Shown: positions 25,273 through 34,318 of the stretch, piece by piece
How the letters are laid out: the number at the start of each line of letters is the position of its first letter
Position numbering within the stretch: the stretch's first letter is position 1
The notes under the pieces: generated by a model
Told to the model about the DNA's origin: nothing
Databases searched by the model: none
What the model saw: the letters and a program-made list of their open reading frames with translations, nothing else
Program-made: the position numbers and the translations under genes
From: JAYPUA01 sp038133845
GTDB taxonomy: Bacteria; SAR324; NAC60-12
Assembly: GCA_038133845.1 (NCBI GenBank)
Contig: JAYPUA010000010.1
Location: 23,630-87,629, forward strand
Reading direction: 5' to 3'
Length of the DNA: 64,000 nt

Positions 25273-27795
25273 TCATGGACGCACCTGGCGGAAGTCAAAG
25301 AATCCTGCGGCCTTCACCCCTCCCCAGCCGTAGCGGCGCACCTGCCGATCAAAGATCACGTAGTGCGGGGTTCCGGACCCGGAGTAGAGCGGCAGAAAGC
25401 TCAGGCTGAGCTTTTCCGCCTCCGGAGTGGATCCTGTGAAGAAAGCGGTCATGCGCTCCGGGAAGTCCGGGTGAGGATAAATCCACGAGGCAGCCAGCTC
25501 TCCGGAGAAGCGCTTGCCGTTCAGCTCCACGCCGTCCGGATGCAGCCGAACCGGGGTTTTGGGCAGGAGGCGTCGGACCAGCAGGTTGCTCTCCGGCGTC
25601 CCTAGCAGGATCAGGTTGAACTCAGCCTCCGTCGATGCGTCCACCTCCACATCGGGCAGCACCCGGACAAAGCCGTTTGCCACGCGCCAGAAGCGCAGCG
25701 CAATCTGGTTGGCCCGGTGGAGCAGCACCGCATCCTGAAACGCGTCGCCTTGGGTGCCATACACCACCACAAACGGCTGGAAGAAGACCGACTTGAAGGC
25801 CGGATGGCTTTGAGAGAGGCGAGTCCCGGCATCCGGAGCAGGTCCCAGACGAAGCGTGGGGGAAGCTGCGACCGGAGTCCGCGTCCCGTTCCAGAGCACC
25901 TCCCGGAGGTTCGGACCCAGTCCGGAGAGGTCCAGCTCCAGAGCCTCCACGTTTTTGGTGACGAGCTGCACCTGATCCCCGGCCACCTGCGCCTGGACGG
26001 TCGTCTCCTTCAGCGGTTCCTGCTGCGCGAGCACTTTGACCCAGTGGAAGGTGTGGCTGATCGAGAGGTCGAACAGCTTCGCCTGAAACGCCCGAGGCAC
26101 ACGGCGAACCTGTTGCCGAAGGAAACTCATCACCTCCTCGTTGTCCACCGCATCCGATCCTCCTCCGGCAGTGCGCGGCTCATCCCACCAGTGACCCTTG
26201 TCGGCCAGCTCTCGATAGGTCACCGGAGCGTTGCGCTCCCGCAGGAGCTTCTGGAAGAGTCGCGCATGATGCGGTGGGACAGTGGTGTCCTGGCGTCCCT
26301 GCGTGATCACGATGGGCAGGTGCTCAGCGTTCTCCAGAAAGTACGGGTTGTTGGAGTCCTGCATCACCCGATCGCGCACCCCCAGAATCTCCGGAGCGGC
26401 AAACATCTGGCTCTTCTGCAGCGTGAACGGAGAGTAGTGCCGAAACCCACTCCACCCGGCCTGAGGCGCCAGCGCTGCGAAGCGTGAGGGGTCGTGCAGC
26501 CCAATGTGCCAGACGCCCTGTCCGCCCATCGAGCTGCCTGCGAGGTAGACCCGATCCGGATCCAGCGGCAGCCGGGCAAACACCTCCCGGTAGACCTCCA
26601 GAAAGTCCAGACGTCCCCAGTCCTGCCAGTCGAACCCGTATGGCCGACGATTTGTCGGGGTGATCACAAACGCCCAGTCCTTCGCAGAGTACTGTCCAGC
26701 CAGTTGATGTGCCTCCACTCCGGCCCCGTGCAGGCCAAAGATCACCGGATAGCGTCGTCCCGGATCGTAAGGCTGCGGATAGCGTATTCCGTAATACTGC
26801 ACCGAGTGGTCGATGGCCGAGCGGAAGGTTCGGCGCTGCGGCTCGTCCCACGACTTGCGGGTCAGCTCGACATCCATCCGATCCAGCTCCTGCTCGCCAT
26901 GAAGCACCAGCTCCAGTGAGACTGCGGATCCGGAGCCTTCCGGAAGGTTCAGCTCCAGCGGGAGCTTGAGCACACCCAACGGAGGAATCGGAGGAACCGG
27001 GAACTCTGCCGGACTGGATCGCTGCTCCTGCGAAAGCGAGGGCCTGGAGAGCCCGGCGTCGGAGTTGGATTCCCGCGTTCGCGGGAGTGACGCGGGGGAG
27101 GCTCCCGAGACCACCTGAAGCCGCAAGGTCCGGAGCCACTCGCGGCTGGTATTGAGGATCGGCACCCCCAGATGAACGGACTGCGCCTCCGGAGTCGGAA
27201 GCAGGTCCGGGTGAGTCAGGTCCTTGAGCAGCATCGCGTCAGCTTTCACCGGCTCGAGCGCAAAGCGAAAGGAGCGGTTGACCTTGCCCGAGAACTTGAC
27301 CAGGATGCGGTTCTTTCCGGCCTGCAGGGAAATTGCCGTCCGGTGGTAGCCCGCAAAGTAGGGCTCTCCCTGATAGGCACGTCCGTTGACGTAGAATCCG
27401 GGAACCCGCTGGGAGCGCACCAACACGACCTGGTCGGAGTCCGACTCGACCTCGGTGTAGGCATAGCCGACATTCAGCAGCCCCACGCCACCCAGCCTGC
27501 GGTAGGGTGAGTTCCAGTCGATCTTCTCGTACTTGACCTCCACCTGGTCCGATTCGACCTCCAGCGTTTCCCAGCGCAGAATGCCGTCGTCCGGGAACTC
27601 CGAGTAGAACACCTGCGACGCATCCGGCACAATCTGATCCTCACCACCGTATTCGAGCAGGTGGTCGGTCGCGCCATCGCGCGGGGCGGCCATGAACGGT
27701 CCGAGAATCTGCCACGAGGTGATCGGATCCGGAGGAGCGGCTCCGGCATTCAGAGTCCCGGAGAGGAAGAGCAGCAGCGAGAGGAGAGGGCGCAT
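25273..27795 (-). CDS. Secreted alpha/beta hydrolase (esterase/peptidase-like)
   Basis: An 840-residue exported protein with a signal peptide (LLSLLLFLSGTLNAGAA). Residues about 20-330 are beta-rich with a galactose-binding-like look. Residues about 335-560 are an alpha/beta hydrolase of the PHB-depolymerase/prolyl-oligopeptidase type with LHGAG, the nucleophile AGSSMGGQG, the acid in QGRQDTTVP and the His in DKGHWWDE. The C-terminal 270 residues are of unknown function. Residues about 235-250 (LPRTRESNSDAG) are encoded by a hairpin repeat inserted in frame. The substrate could be an ester or peptide outside the cytoplasm. Confidence 0.82.
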   Translation of the reverse strand: MRPLLSLLLFLSGTLNAGAAPPDPITSWQILGPFMAAPRDGATDHLLEYGGEDQIVPDASQVFYSEFPDDGILRWETLEVESDQVEVKYEKIDWNSPYRRLGGVGLLNVGYAYTEVESDSDQVVLVRSQRVPGFYVNGRAYQGEPYFAGYHRTAISLQAGKNRILVKFSGKVNRSFRFALEPVKADAMLLKDLTHPDLLPTPEAQSVHLGVPILNTSREWLRTLRLQVVSGASPASLPRTRESNSDAGLSRPSLSQEQRSSPAEFPVPPIPPLGVLKLPLELNLPEGSGSAVSLELVLHGEQELDRMDVELTRKSWDEPQRRTFRSAIDHSVQYYGIRYPQPYDPGRRYPVIFGLHGAGVEAHQLAGQYSAKDWAFVITPTNRRPYGFDWQDWGRLDFLEVYREVFARLPLDPDRVYLAGSSMGGQGVWHIGLHDPSRFAALAPQAGWSGFRHYSPFTLQKSQMFAAPEILGVRDRVMQDSNNPYFLENAEHLPIVITQGRQDTTVPPHHARLFQKLLRERNAPVTYRELADKGHWWDEPRTAGGGSDAVDNEEVMSFLRQQVRRVPRAFQAKLFDLSISHTFHWVKVLAQQEPLKETTVQAQVAGDQVQLVTKNVEALELDLSGLGPNLREVLWNGTRTPVAASPTLRLGPAPDAGTRLSQSHPAFKSVFFQPFVVVYGTQGDAFQDAVLLHRANQIALRFWRVANGFVRVLPDVEVDASTEAEFNLILLGTPESNLLVRRLLPKTPVRLHPDGVELNGKRFSGELAASWIYPHPDFPERMTAFFTGSTPEAEKLSLSFLPLYSGSGTPHYVIFDRQVRRYGWGGVKAAGFFDFRQVRP
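27058..27093. repeat. Intragenic REP-like hairpin (VIPAKAGIQ-type)
   Basis: The segment GGATTCCCGCGTTCGCGGGA contains the perfect stem TCCCGC (27071-27076) and GCGGGA (27081-27086) with loop GTTC, followed by GTGACG. One frame reads VTPANAGIQ, close to the VIPAKAGIQ peptide known from a widespread bacterial palindromic repeat. Here it lies within the hydrolase gene and keeps its frame. Confidence 0.75.
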
Positions 27796-27916
27796 GTGTG
27801 GGAGAGTTCAACAGCAGAGCGTCATCTTCAACAATGAGCGATCCCGTCCGAGGGAGCAAGCTTTTCTGCAGGCGAACAAGAGAGATACGGCGGGCTTTGG
27901 AGAACCCGACTCGACC

Positions 27917-30900
27917 TCAGGAGCTTGGGGAGTCGGCAGGGCCAGGCTCTGCCGGAGAGGCGCTCGCCTTGGGCAGCTCGATGCGGAAGGTTGCGCCCGG
28001 GGCTTCCAGACGGTTTTCACACCAGAGGCGCCCTTCGTGCTCCTGGATGAGGCGCTGGCACATCGAAAGCCCCAGCCCGGAGCCTCTCTGCTCGGTCTTG
28101 GTTGAGAAGAGCGGCTCAAAGATGCGTGGGAGCACCTCCTCGGGAATCCCGGTCCCCGGATCCGTTACGCTGAGCAAGAGCGTGGCAGATTCCTGGCCCC
28201 TCCAGGTTCCCCCCGGACGCCCCAAGCGCAGCTCAATGAAGACCTCCAGATCCTCAATGCGCAGCCCCTCCCGAAGCCTTCGCGCCTCAACCGCCTCCTT
28301 GGCATTGACCAGCAGGTTTTGCAGAATCAGGATCAGCTCTGTCTCCTGAGCGAGTACCCGGGGCTCCGTTTCCGGATCATCCTCCCACGAGTTGAGCACC
28401 CGGGGAATCAGCCTGTGGCGCCGGAAGGTGCTCTCCACCACCTTGAGCGCCTGAGCCACGATGTCGGAGAGCCGAACCATCGTGGGGCCTCCCGGAGGCC
28501 GAACCATGAGCAGGGATCGTTCAATGATGTTCTTCGCATGTTCCAAGGCGTCCAGCGCTGCTCTCACGTTCGCGAGTTCCTCCGGGAACGATTCGTGACC
28601 GAGTTGCCGGCTCAGCAGCTCCAGGCGGAGCTGCATCGTGCTCATCGGCTGTTGCAGGTCATGGGCAATCTCTGCCGCCAGTTGCCCAACCGCCGAGAGC
28701 CGCTCCGTCCGGCGCAGGACCGCCTGGCTCTGAACCGACTCCGTGACATCCTGGGCCACCCCGATCAACCTCTTTTCCTCTCTGAGCTGAACGGAGCCCA
28801 CAATCCCCCGAATCCATCGTTCCGAACGATCCGGCAACTGGATCCGGTAAAGGTTCGTCAGCTCCTCTCCCTCTCGAGCCCGGTGATCCGCATCCAGCAC
28901 GATGGGATCCTGAGCCTCCCGGGCCTCCGGATGGAGCCGGCCCCTGAAGGTCTCGAAAGATGTGGGTTCCCCCTCCTGCAGCTGCAGGAGCCGTTTGTAC
29001 GAATCGCTCCACCAGTTTCCGGACTCGCTTGGGCTCTCTGCCCAGAACCCGAGCTGCGCGACTTCGGAGGCCGCGTTGATCAAGGCCAGCTTCTCCTCCA
29101 ACTCCTCGCGCAGGGTGACCTCTTCGGTAATGTCCTGGCTTGTTCCAAGAATGATGGAGTCGCGCCCAAGCGTAACCAGCCGGGCGTGATCTCGAATGAT
29201 GGACCTTCGGCCACTGGGCAGATTCAGTTCATACTCGAGCGTGTGGACGCGGTTGGTTGCTGCCAATCTCATCTCACGACCCACTCGCTCTCGGTCTTTC
29301 GGATGAACCCGGTTCAAAAAAAGGGCGGGATGCACCCGGGTCTTGCGCGGGACCTCAAAGAGATCGTAGTGCAGGTCGTCCCACCACGCCTCATGGGTCA
29401 CGGGATTCCAGAACCAGTGGCAGATCTTCACACCCTCGCTGGCCAGCTTGCGCAGTTCGATCTCGCGCCTCAGTTGCTCGCGCTCTTGCTCTCTTTCGGT
29501 CACATCCTGCACAATCCCCAGCAGCCGAAGCTCTCCATTGGCCTGATACGAACCCACATAGTCGCGAACCGTCCGCTCTGAACCATCCGGGAGTTGGAGC
29601 CTGTACAGTTCACTGCTGGTGGCTCCCTCTCTCGCCTTGCGATCAGCCTCCAGGATGCGGGTTCGCTGCTCTTCCGCGTGCTCCGGATGAAACCGCTGAA
29701 TGAACCGTTCAAAGGCGGGCGCCTCCCCTTCCTGAAGTTGATAGAGTTCGCACAAGGCCGGATCCCACCACTCCAGACCGTCTGGCATCTGCAGCCAGAA
29801 CCCGACCTTCGCCATTTCGGAGGCCATCCGCATCAGCTCAAGCTTCTCCTGCTGGCTCTCACGGTGGAGGACGTCCTGGGTCACGTCCTGGCTGGTCCCG
29901 ATCACTATCGGCTTCCCTCCGATCTTCAGGTAGCGGGCAAAGTCGCGGACGTAGCGCCGGCGGCCGCTGGGAAGCTTCAGTTCATACTCCAGGGAGTGGA
30001 CCCCTTTCGTGAGGATCTCCTCTTGCTCTTGCAGGACGCGCTCTCGATCCTTGGGGTGGACACGCTCCAGATACGTCCCGTTGACAATCCGGGTTGTCCT
30101 GGAGATCTCAAAGAGGTCGAAGTGTGCCTCATCCCACCAGACCTCGTCGGTCTCCGGGTCCCAGGTCCAGGAGCCCAGCCCAATGTACTCGGACGCCAAG
30201 GCCCGGAGCTCTGCCTCCTGGGCAAGCGCCTCCTGGGTTTGGATGTCGTCGGTGATGTCCTGGCTGGTCCCAAGCATGACCCACTCCTTCTCAACCTGAA
30301 GGTAGCGGTAAAAGTCCCGAATGACTCTGCGCTTTCCGCTGGGGAGGTCCAACTCAAAATCCATGGAGAACGTTTCTCCAGGAATGAGATGTTGTCGTTT
30401 TTCTTCAACCAACTCCCGGCACTCCTCCCGCACACGGCTCAAGAACAGTTCCGGGCTGACCGAAGCCCCAACAGGGACTTCAAAGAGCTGATAATGGTAA
30501 TCATCCCACCACAGAGCGTTGGTCTCCGGATTCCAGGACCAGGCGCTGAGCCTGGCGCCTTGATGTGCCAGCGAGAGCAGCTCGTTCTCCCGCTTGAGCT
30601 GACGCTGAGCCTCCTCCTCCAGCGTGACGTCACGGTAGGTGGCCACCAATGCGGGCTGTCCCTCAATCACTGCCGGGTTGACGTTGGTCCGCACCGCGAA
30701 GTTGCGTCCCTTGAGGCTGCGGACCTCAATGCGGTAGTTCTTCAGAAAGCCTTGCTCCTGAAGCATCTCGAGCATCGGAGCCCGGTCCTCCGGATTTTGA
30801 TAAAGGTTGGGGGTATGCGAACCGATCAGGTTTTCCAGCTCGGTCTCTGCCAGCTCTGCCATGGCCGGGTTGGCATAGACAATCCGCCCGTCTTCAATGA

Positions 30901-31030
30901 GCGTGACCATCAGGGGCAGGATCGAGGCATCCAGGACCGTCCGCAGGGCCTCGGCACTGAGCAGGACAGGGGGCGCCTTTTCCGAATCGGAAGGCCAGGA
31001 GGAGTCCGGGGGAGGGGTGAAGAGCGGCAT
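27917..31030 (-). CDS. Multi-PAS sensor histidine kinase
   Basis: A 1037-residue cytoplasmic sensor kinase without obvious membrane segments. Residues about 25-135 form one PAS domain. Five further PAS domains of the PAS_3 type fill residues about 150-765, each ending in a GTSQDIT- or GVAQDVT-like PAC motif. The phospho-acceptor is H790 (EIAHDLQQPMSTM); the ATPase domain has the N box NLLVNAKEAVEARR, G1 TDPGTGIPEE, F box FEPLFST and G2 GSGLGLSM. No receiver domain or adjacent response regulator gene is present, so it is an orphan kinase. The PAS domains fall into two alternating sub-types, suggesting block duplication. Confidence 0.93.
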   Translation of the reverse strand: MPLFTPPPDSSWPSDSEKAPPVLLSAEALRTVLDASILPLMVTLIEDGRIVYANPAMAELAETELENLIGSHTPNLYQNPEDRAPMLEMLQEQGFLKNYRIEVRSLKGRNFAVRTNVNPAVIEGQPALVATYRDVTLEEEAQRQLKRENELLSLAHQGARLSAWSWNPETNALWWDDYHYQLFEVPVGASVSPELFLSRVREECRELVEEKRQHLIPGETFSMDFELDLPSGKRRVIRDFYRYLQVEKEWVMLGTSQDITDDIQTQEALAQEAELRALASEYIGLGSWTWDPETDEVWWDEAHFDLFEISRTTRIVNGTYLERVHPKDRERVLQEQEEILTKGVHSLEYELKLPSGRRRYVRDFARYLKIGGKPIVIGTSQDVTQDVLHRESQQEKLELMRMASEMAKVGFWLQMPDGLEWWDPALCELYQLQEGEAPAFERFIQRFHPEHAEEQRTRILEADRKAREGATSSELYRLQLPDGSERTVRDYVGSYQANGELRLLGIVQDVTEREQEREQLRREIELRKLASEGVKICHWFWNPVTHEAWWDDLHYDLFEVPRKTRVHPALFLNRVHPKDRERVGREMRLAATNRVHTLEYELNLPSGRRSIIRDHARLVTLGRDSIILGTSQDITEEVTLREELEEKLALINAASEVAQLGFWAESPSESGNWWSDSYKRLLQLQEGEPTSFETFRGRLHPEAREAQDPIVLDADHRAREGEELTNLYRIQLPDRSERWIRGIVGSVQLREEKRLIGVAQDVTESVQSQAVLRRTERLSAVGQLAAEIAHDLQQPMSTMQLRLELLSRQLGHESFPEELANVRAALDALEHAKNIIERSLLMVRPPGGPTMVRLSDIVAQALKVVESTFRRHRLIPRVLNSWEDDPETEPRVLAQETELILILQNLLVNAKEAVEARRLREGLRIEDLEVFIELRLGRPGGTWRGQESATLLLSVTDPGTGIPEEVLPRIFEPLFSTKTEQRGSGLGLSMCQRLIQEHEGRLWCENRLEAPGATFRIELPKASASPAEPGPADSPSS

Positions 31031-31154
31031 CAGCGTCGAGGGGGAGGCCTGAATCGCGTTGAGGTTCCGGACCGGGAGCTTTCACGCAGGCTCCCGGAGG
31101 GGGCGATCTTCATTGATTTGTCAGATAAAGTCAAATTAAAGGTGACTTTTCTCC

Positions 31155-33107
31155 TCACGATGAGCCGCCCAGAAACTTCAGAAAAGCGGCGGCGGGTTTG
31201 AGGATTCCAGCGTGGCGGGCGAGGACCTGGTCCTGCTCGTCCAGCACCACGTAAAGCGGCAGGGCCACCGTGTTGAAGCGCTCAATCTGCAGCTGTTGGT
31301 TGGCCTCGGCGTCCGGACCGCCGTCCGTATACAGCTGCACCAGAATGAACTCCTTGCGGAAGCGCTCCAGGACCTCCGGCTGCGCGAAGACGTTCTTCTC
31401 CATCCAGCGGCAGTTGACGCAGGTGTATCCGGTGAAGTCCACAAAGACGCGCTTGCCTTCCGTGCGAGCCTGGCTCAAGGCCGCCTGCAGATCCGTTTGC
31501 CATGGAAGCGCCTCGACGGAGGCGACATCCAGGGTCGCCGAGGCTCCGGAGGCCTGCGAGACCGCGCTGGGCATCGAGGCTCCGGAAGAAAGCTCCGGTG
31601 GGAGATAGGTATCTACCCACGGATTCAACGGCACGCCTCCCAGTCCCCGGAGCAGATACACGCCGAGCATCAGGAAGGCGAAGGCCCCCACAAAGCCCAT
31701 CAGGCTGTTCTGCTGCACCCGGACGTGATGTACCGCCACCGCTCCCAACAGAAACAGCGCCCCGAGCCCCGCAAGCACCACCCAGGCGGTGATCACGAAG
31801 TCTCGGTTGATCACCCCCCACTGCCAGACCAGGTCCGTGTTGCTGAAGAACTTGAACGCTGCAGCCAGCTCCAGCAGGCCGAGCACCACCTTGAGGTGCT
31901 CCATCCAGTCTCCGGACTTGCCCCGGAGCGTCTGGATCAGGCGTGGAAACAGCCCGAGCAGGAAGAAGGGGAAGGCAAACACGGTGGCAAAGACCACCAT
32001 CCCGATCAGCGGCCAGAGCCAGTGCCCCTGAGAGGCAGCAATCAGCATGGTCCCCACAAACTGCACCGTACAGGTGAAGGACGTGAGCGTGAAGACGAAG
32101 CCCATCAGCAGCACGCCGACCACTCCGCCGTATTGCCGGGACCACTGATCTGCCTGCCCACTGAGCCCGGCAGGCAGCGCGAGGTTGAGGAAGCCCATCA
32201 GGCTCAGGGCAAACACGGTGAACATCGCGCCGATCACCAGGTTCACCCAGCCGTTGGTCGCCAACTGGACCGCTCCAGACGCCCCCAATGCGGCAGAGAG
32301 CCCCATACCGGTCACCGTGTAGGTTCCCACAATCCCGGCTCCAAACAGCAGCGCCAGCCGCAGGGTGCTCGTCCCCTCCTTCTCCCCCTGCTTGGTGAAG
32401 AAGGCCACCGTGATCGGGATCATCGGAAACACACAGGGCGTCAGCAGCGCCAGCAGCCCGGCAACCACCGCGAGCCCCAAGAAGCTCCACAGCCCCCCGG
32501 ACAGCGCCTCCTGCAGCTCGTCGCCCGCCGGCAAGGTCGCTGCGGTCGGGACCTCGTCCACCGCGTAGTTCGGGACGGAAAAGGCTTCGCGCACGGCCCC
32601 GGAGGTCAGCGTTGCCGAGAGCGCAAAGGGGAGACTCTCCGGAGGCAGGCACACCTGATCGCTGCAGGCCTGAAAGCGCAATGTCCCGGAGACCTCCACC
32701 GATTGAGGCGTCGCCTCCTGCGGAGCCTGTGCGTTCTGGAAGATCCGGGCGTGCTCCTCGTGCCAGGCCAGCTCCATCTCCAGCACCGGGTCCTGTCCGA
32801 GAATCGGGTTCGACTCGTAAACCGGACCGCGGACCTCCAACGGCCCCGCCTGCACTTTCATCGCGGTGGCGATCGGGGCAAAGTCGCCCTCTGCCGGAAT
32901 GACCGAGTAGACGTGCCATCCGGGGTGGATTTCCAGCTCTGCCACCACGCGGACATGCTCTCCCGGGCGGGGATCCGCAGGCTCCAGGTGTGTCTCCAGC
33001 TTGACCACCTGCTCCGGGATCTCCGGATCGTTGAACTGGGCAAACACCTCGGAGGTCGCTCCAAACCAGAGGCTGACGCACAGCAGGCTCCAAAGCAGTC
33101 GGCTCAT
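31155..33107 (-). CDS. dsbD: Thiol:disulfide interchange protein, DsbD family
   Basis: A 650-residue inner-membrane reductant conduit. A signal peptide (LLWSLLCVSLWFGATSEVFA) precedes a periplasmic immunoglobulin-like alpha domain with CSDQVC. About eight membrane helices follow at residues about 205-490, with the redox cysteines in LLTPCVFPMIP and TSFTCTVQF. A periplasmic thioredoxin domain ends the protein, with CVNC at 563-566. It carries electrons from cytoplasmic thioredoxin to periplasmic disulfides, supporting cytochrome maturation and DsbC-like isomerases. All three cysteine pairs are present, so it should be active. It starts 10 nt after a small lipoprotein gene. Confidence 0.93.
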   Translation of the reverse strand: MSRLLWSLLCVSLWFGATSEVFAQFNDPEIPEQVVKLETHLEPADPRPGEHVRVVAELEIHPGWHVYSVIPAEGDFAPIATAMKVQAGPLEVRGPVYESNPILGQDPVLEMELAWHEEHARIFQNAQAPQEATPQSVEVSGTLRFQACSDQVCLPPESLPFALSATLTSGAVREAFSVPNYAVDEVPTAATLPAGDELQEALSGGLWSFLGLAVVAGLLALLTPCVFPMIPITVAFFTKQGEKEGTSTLRLALLFGAGIVGTYTVTGMGLSAALGASGAVQLATNGWVNLVIGAMFTVFALSLMGFLNLALPAGLSGQADQWSRQYGGVVGVLLMGFVFTLTSFTCTVQFVGTMLIAASQGHWLWPLIGMVVFATVFAFPFFLLGLFPRLIQTLRGKSGDWMEHLKVVLGLLELAAAFKFFSNTDLVWQWGVINRDFVITAWVVLAGLGALFLLGAVAVHHVRVQQNSLMGFVGAFAFLMLGVYLLRGLGGVPLNPWVDTYLPPELSSGASMPSAVSQASGASATLDVASVEALPWQTDLQAALSQARTEGKRVFVDFTGYTCVNCRWMEKNVFAQPEVLERFRKEFILVQLYTDGGPDAEANQQLQIERFNTVALPLYVVLDEQDQVLARHAGILKPAAAFLKFLGGSS

Positions 33108-33117
33108 TCGATCTCCC

Positions 33118-33285
33118 TCATTGAATCGGGCTGTTTCGCGAAGGCCGAGCCCTCTCGCACTGCGGATGTTTCTGCGCTTTTCCCGTCAAGGAGTCCACCC
33201 AGTGAATGCACTCGATGTCCAGCGTGGGAGAACATCCGGAGAACCCCAGCAACAGGCACCCCAAGGCGGCCCAACATAATTTCAT
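33118..33285 (-). CDS. Small lipoprotein
   Basis: A 55-residue protein starting MKLCWAALGCLLLGFSGCSP: a short positive start, a hydrophobic core and a lipobox (LGFSGC), so a lipid-anchored peptide of about 38 residues is expected. Its mature part has two more cysteines. An AGGGAA ribosome site precedes the ATG at 33285. The open frame upstream (to 33336) is not needed. It lies 10 nt before dsbD in the same direction, suggesting co-transcription and possibly a role as DsbD substrate; that is inference. Confidence 0.6.
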   Translation of the reverse strand: MKLCWAALGCLLLGFSGCSPTLDIECIHWVDSLTGKAQKHPQCERARPSRNSPIQ

Positions 33286-33421
33286 CTGTTTTCCCTGCAA
33301 GTCAGTGAAGGCAGCGTCCCCAGGCCCCGGAGACACGGCCTCCGGAGAGCGCCCGCAGTCCCCCGACGGGGAGACACCCTGACACGTTTTGTGATTTTGG
33401 CCAATAAGGACATTTTCGGAC

Positions 33422-34318
33422 TCAGTTCGCCTCCATCGTCAGCCGGCGGCGGAAGTGCTGGTAGATCGCCAGCACCAGCAGCCCAAAGACAATCGCCACC
33501 AAGGCAAAGAGCAGGTCCAGCGGCTTGTCGGCCACAAAGGAGAAGCGGATCAGCACGGTCGAGGTGACAAATCCGGCATTGCGGAAGATCAGCTCGTAAT
33601 TGTCAGAGTACAGGAACGACACCACCAGCAAGAAGATGTCGGCAAACACCATCGCGGTGAAAAAGTGCTCGTAGAAGTTGGTCTTGGGAAAGTGTCCGGC
33701 CTGAATCTGAGCCACCGGGAGCAGCATCTGCTGGCTCCAGGCGTTCCACAGGTTGGTAGTCGCCAAAACGACCAGCGTGGCAAACAGGAGCAGTGAGAGC
33801 GTCTTCTTCAGCGCGATGAAACGCTGCAGCGAGGGGTAGATCGTCTCCGGCTGGTTCCGTGCCCCGCTCAGGCGATAGTACAGGGCCACCAGCACAAACA
33901 TCAGCAACCCTCCGGACATGTCGTAGAAGATCGGGATCAGCACCTCCATGTCGTCCCAGCCAAGGTGCGTGTTTTCGATCATGCTGATGTCCTTGAAGAC
34001 ACCACGGATGTAGATCAGGGACAGGATCTCGTACTGCTTGCCCATGGAGAGGGTCAGCGAGCGGGGGACCATCATCACCAGCAGGATCACCTCATAGAAG
34101 AGGATGAAGCCAAACGGGGTGTGGATGGCGGCGAAGAAGTTTGTGCCGACAATCCGGGGCAGGATCGGCAGCTCCGGGAAAACCCGGTGCACGGCGATCG
34201 CTCCCAGATGGAGCATGAAGGCGATCAGGGCCAGCCGGACAGTCCAGCGTTCCAAAAGCTCCAGATGCTCATGGCGTGCTACACGATCGTAGCAGCGCGA
34301 GCAGGCTCCCAGCATCAT
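33422..34318 (-). CDS. Multi-pass membrane protein of unknown function
   Basis: A 298-residue protein with about six hydrophobic segments. It starts with a cytoplasmic CSRC motif (residues about 6-9), followed by membrane helices beginning ALIAFMLHLGAIAV. Conserved-looking loops include FAAIHTPFGFILFYEV and GKQYEILSLIYIRGVFKDIS. I do not recognise the family and see no catalytic motif. The frame is open further upstream within dusB, but the ATG at 34318 (or 34315) overlaps the dusB stop, giving translational coupling. A role in ion transport or as a membrane sensor cannot be decided. Confidence 0.75.
   Translation of the reverse strand: MMLGACSRCYDRVARHEHLELLERWTVRLALIAFMLHLGAIAVHRVFPELPILPRIVGTNFFAAIHTPFGFILFYEVILLVMMVPRSLTLSMGKQYEILSLIYIRGVFKDISMIENTHLGWDDMEVLIPIFYDMSGGLLMFVLVALYYRLSGARNQPETIYPSLQRFIALKKTLSLLLFATLVVLATTNLWNAWSQQMLLPVAQIQAGHFPKTNFYEHFFTAMVFADIFLLVVSFLYSDNYELIFRNAGFVTSTVLIRFSFVADKPLDLLFALVAIVFGLLVLAIYQHFRRRLTMEAN

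Noticed and set aside
33359..33373. TCCCC/GGGGA stem as terminator of the membrane-protein gene
   Set aside because: Only five base pairs and no U-run in either direction.
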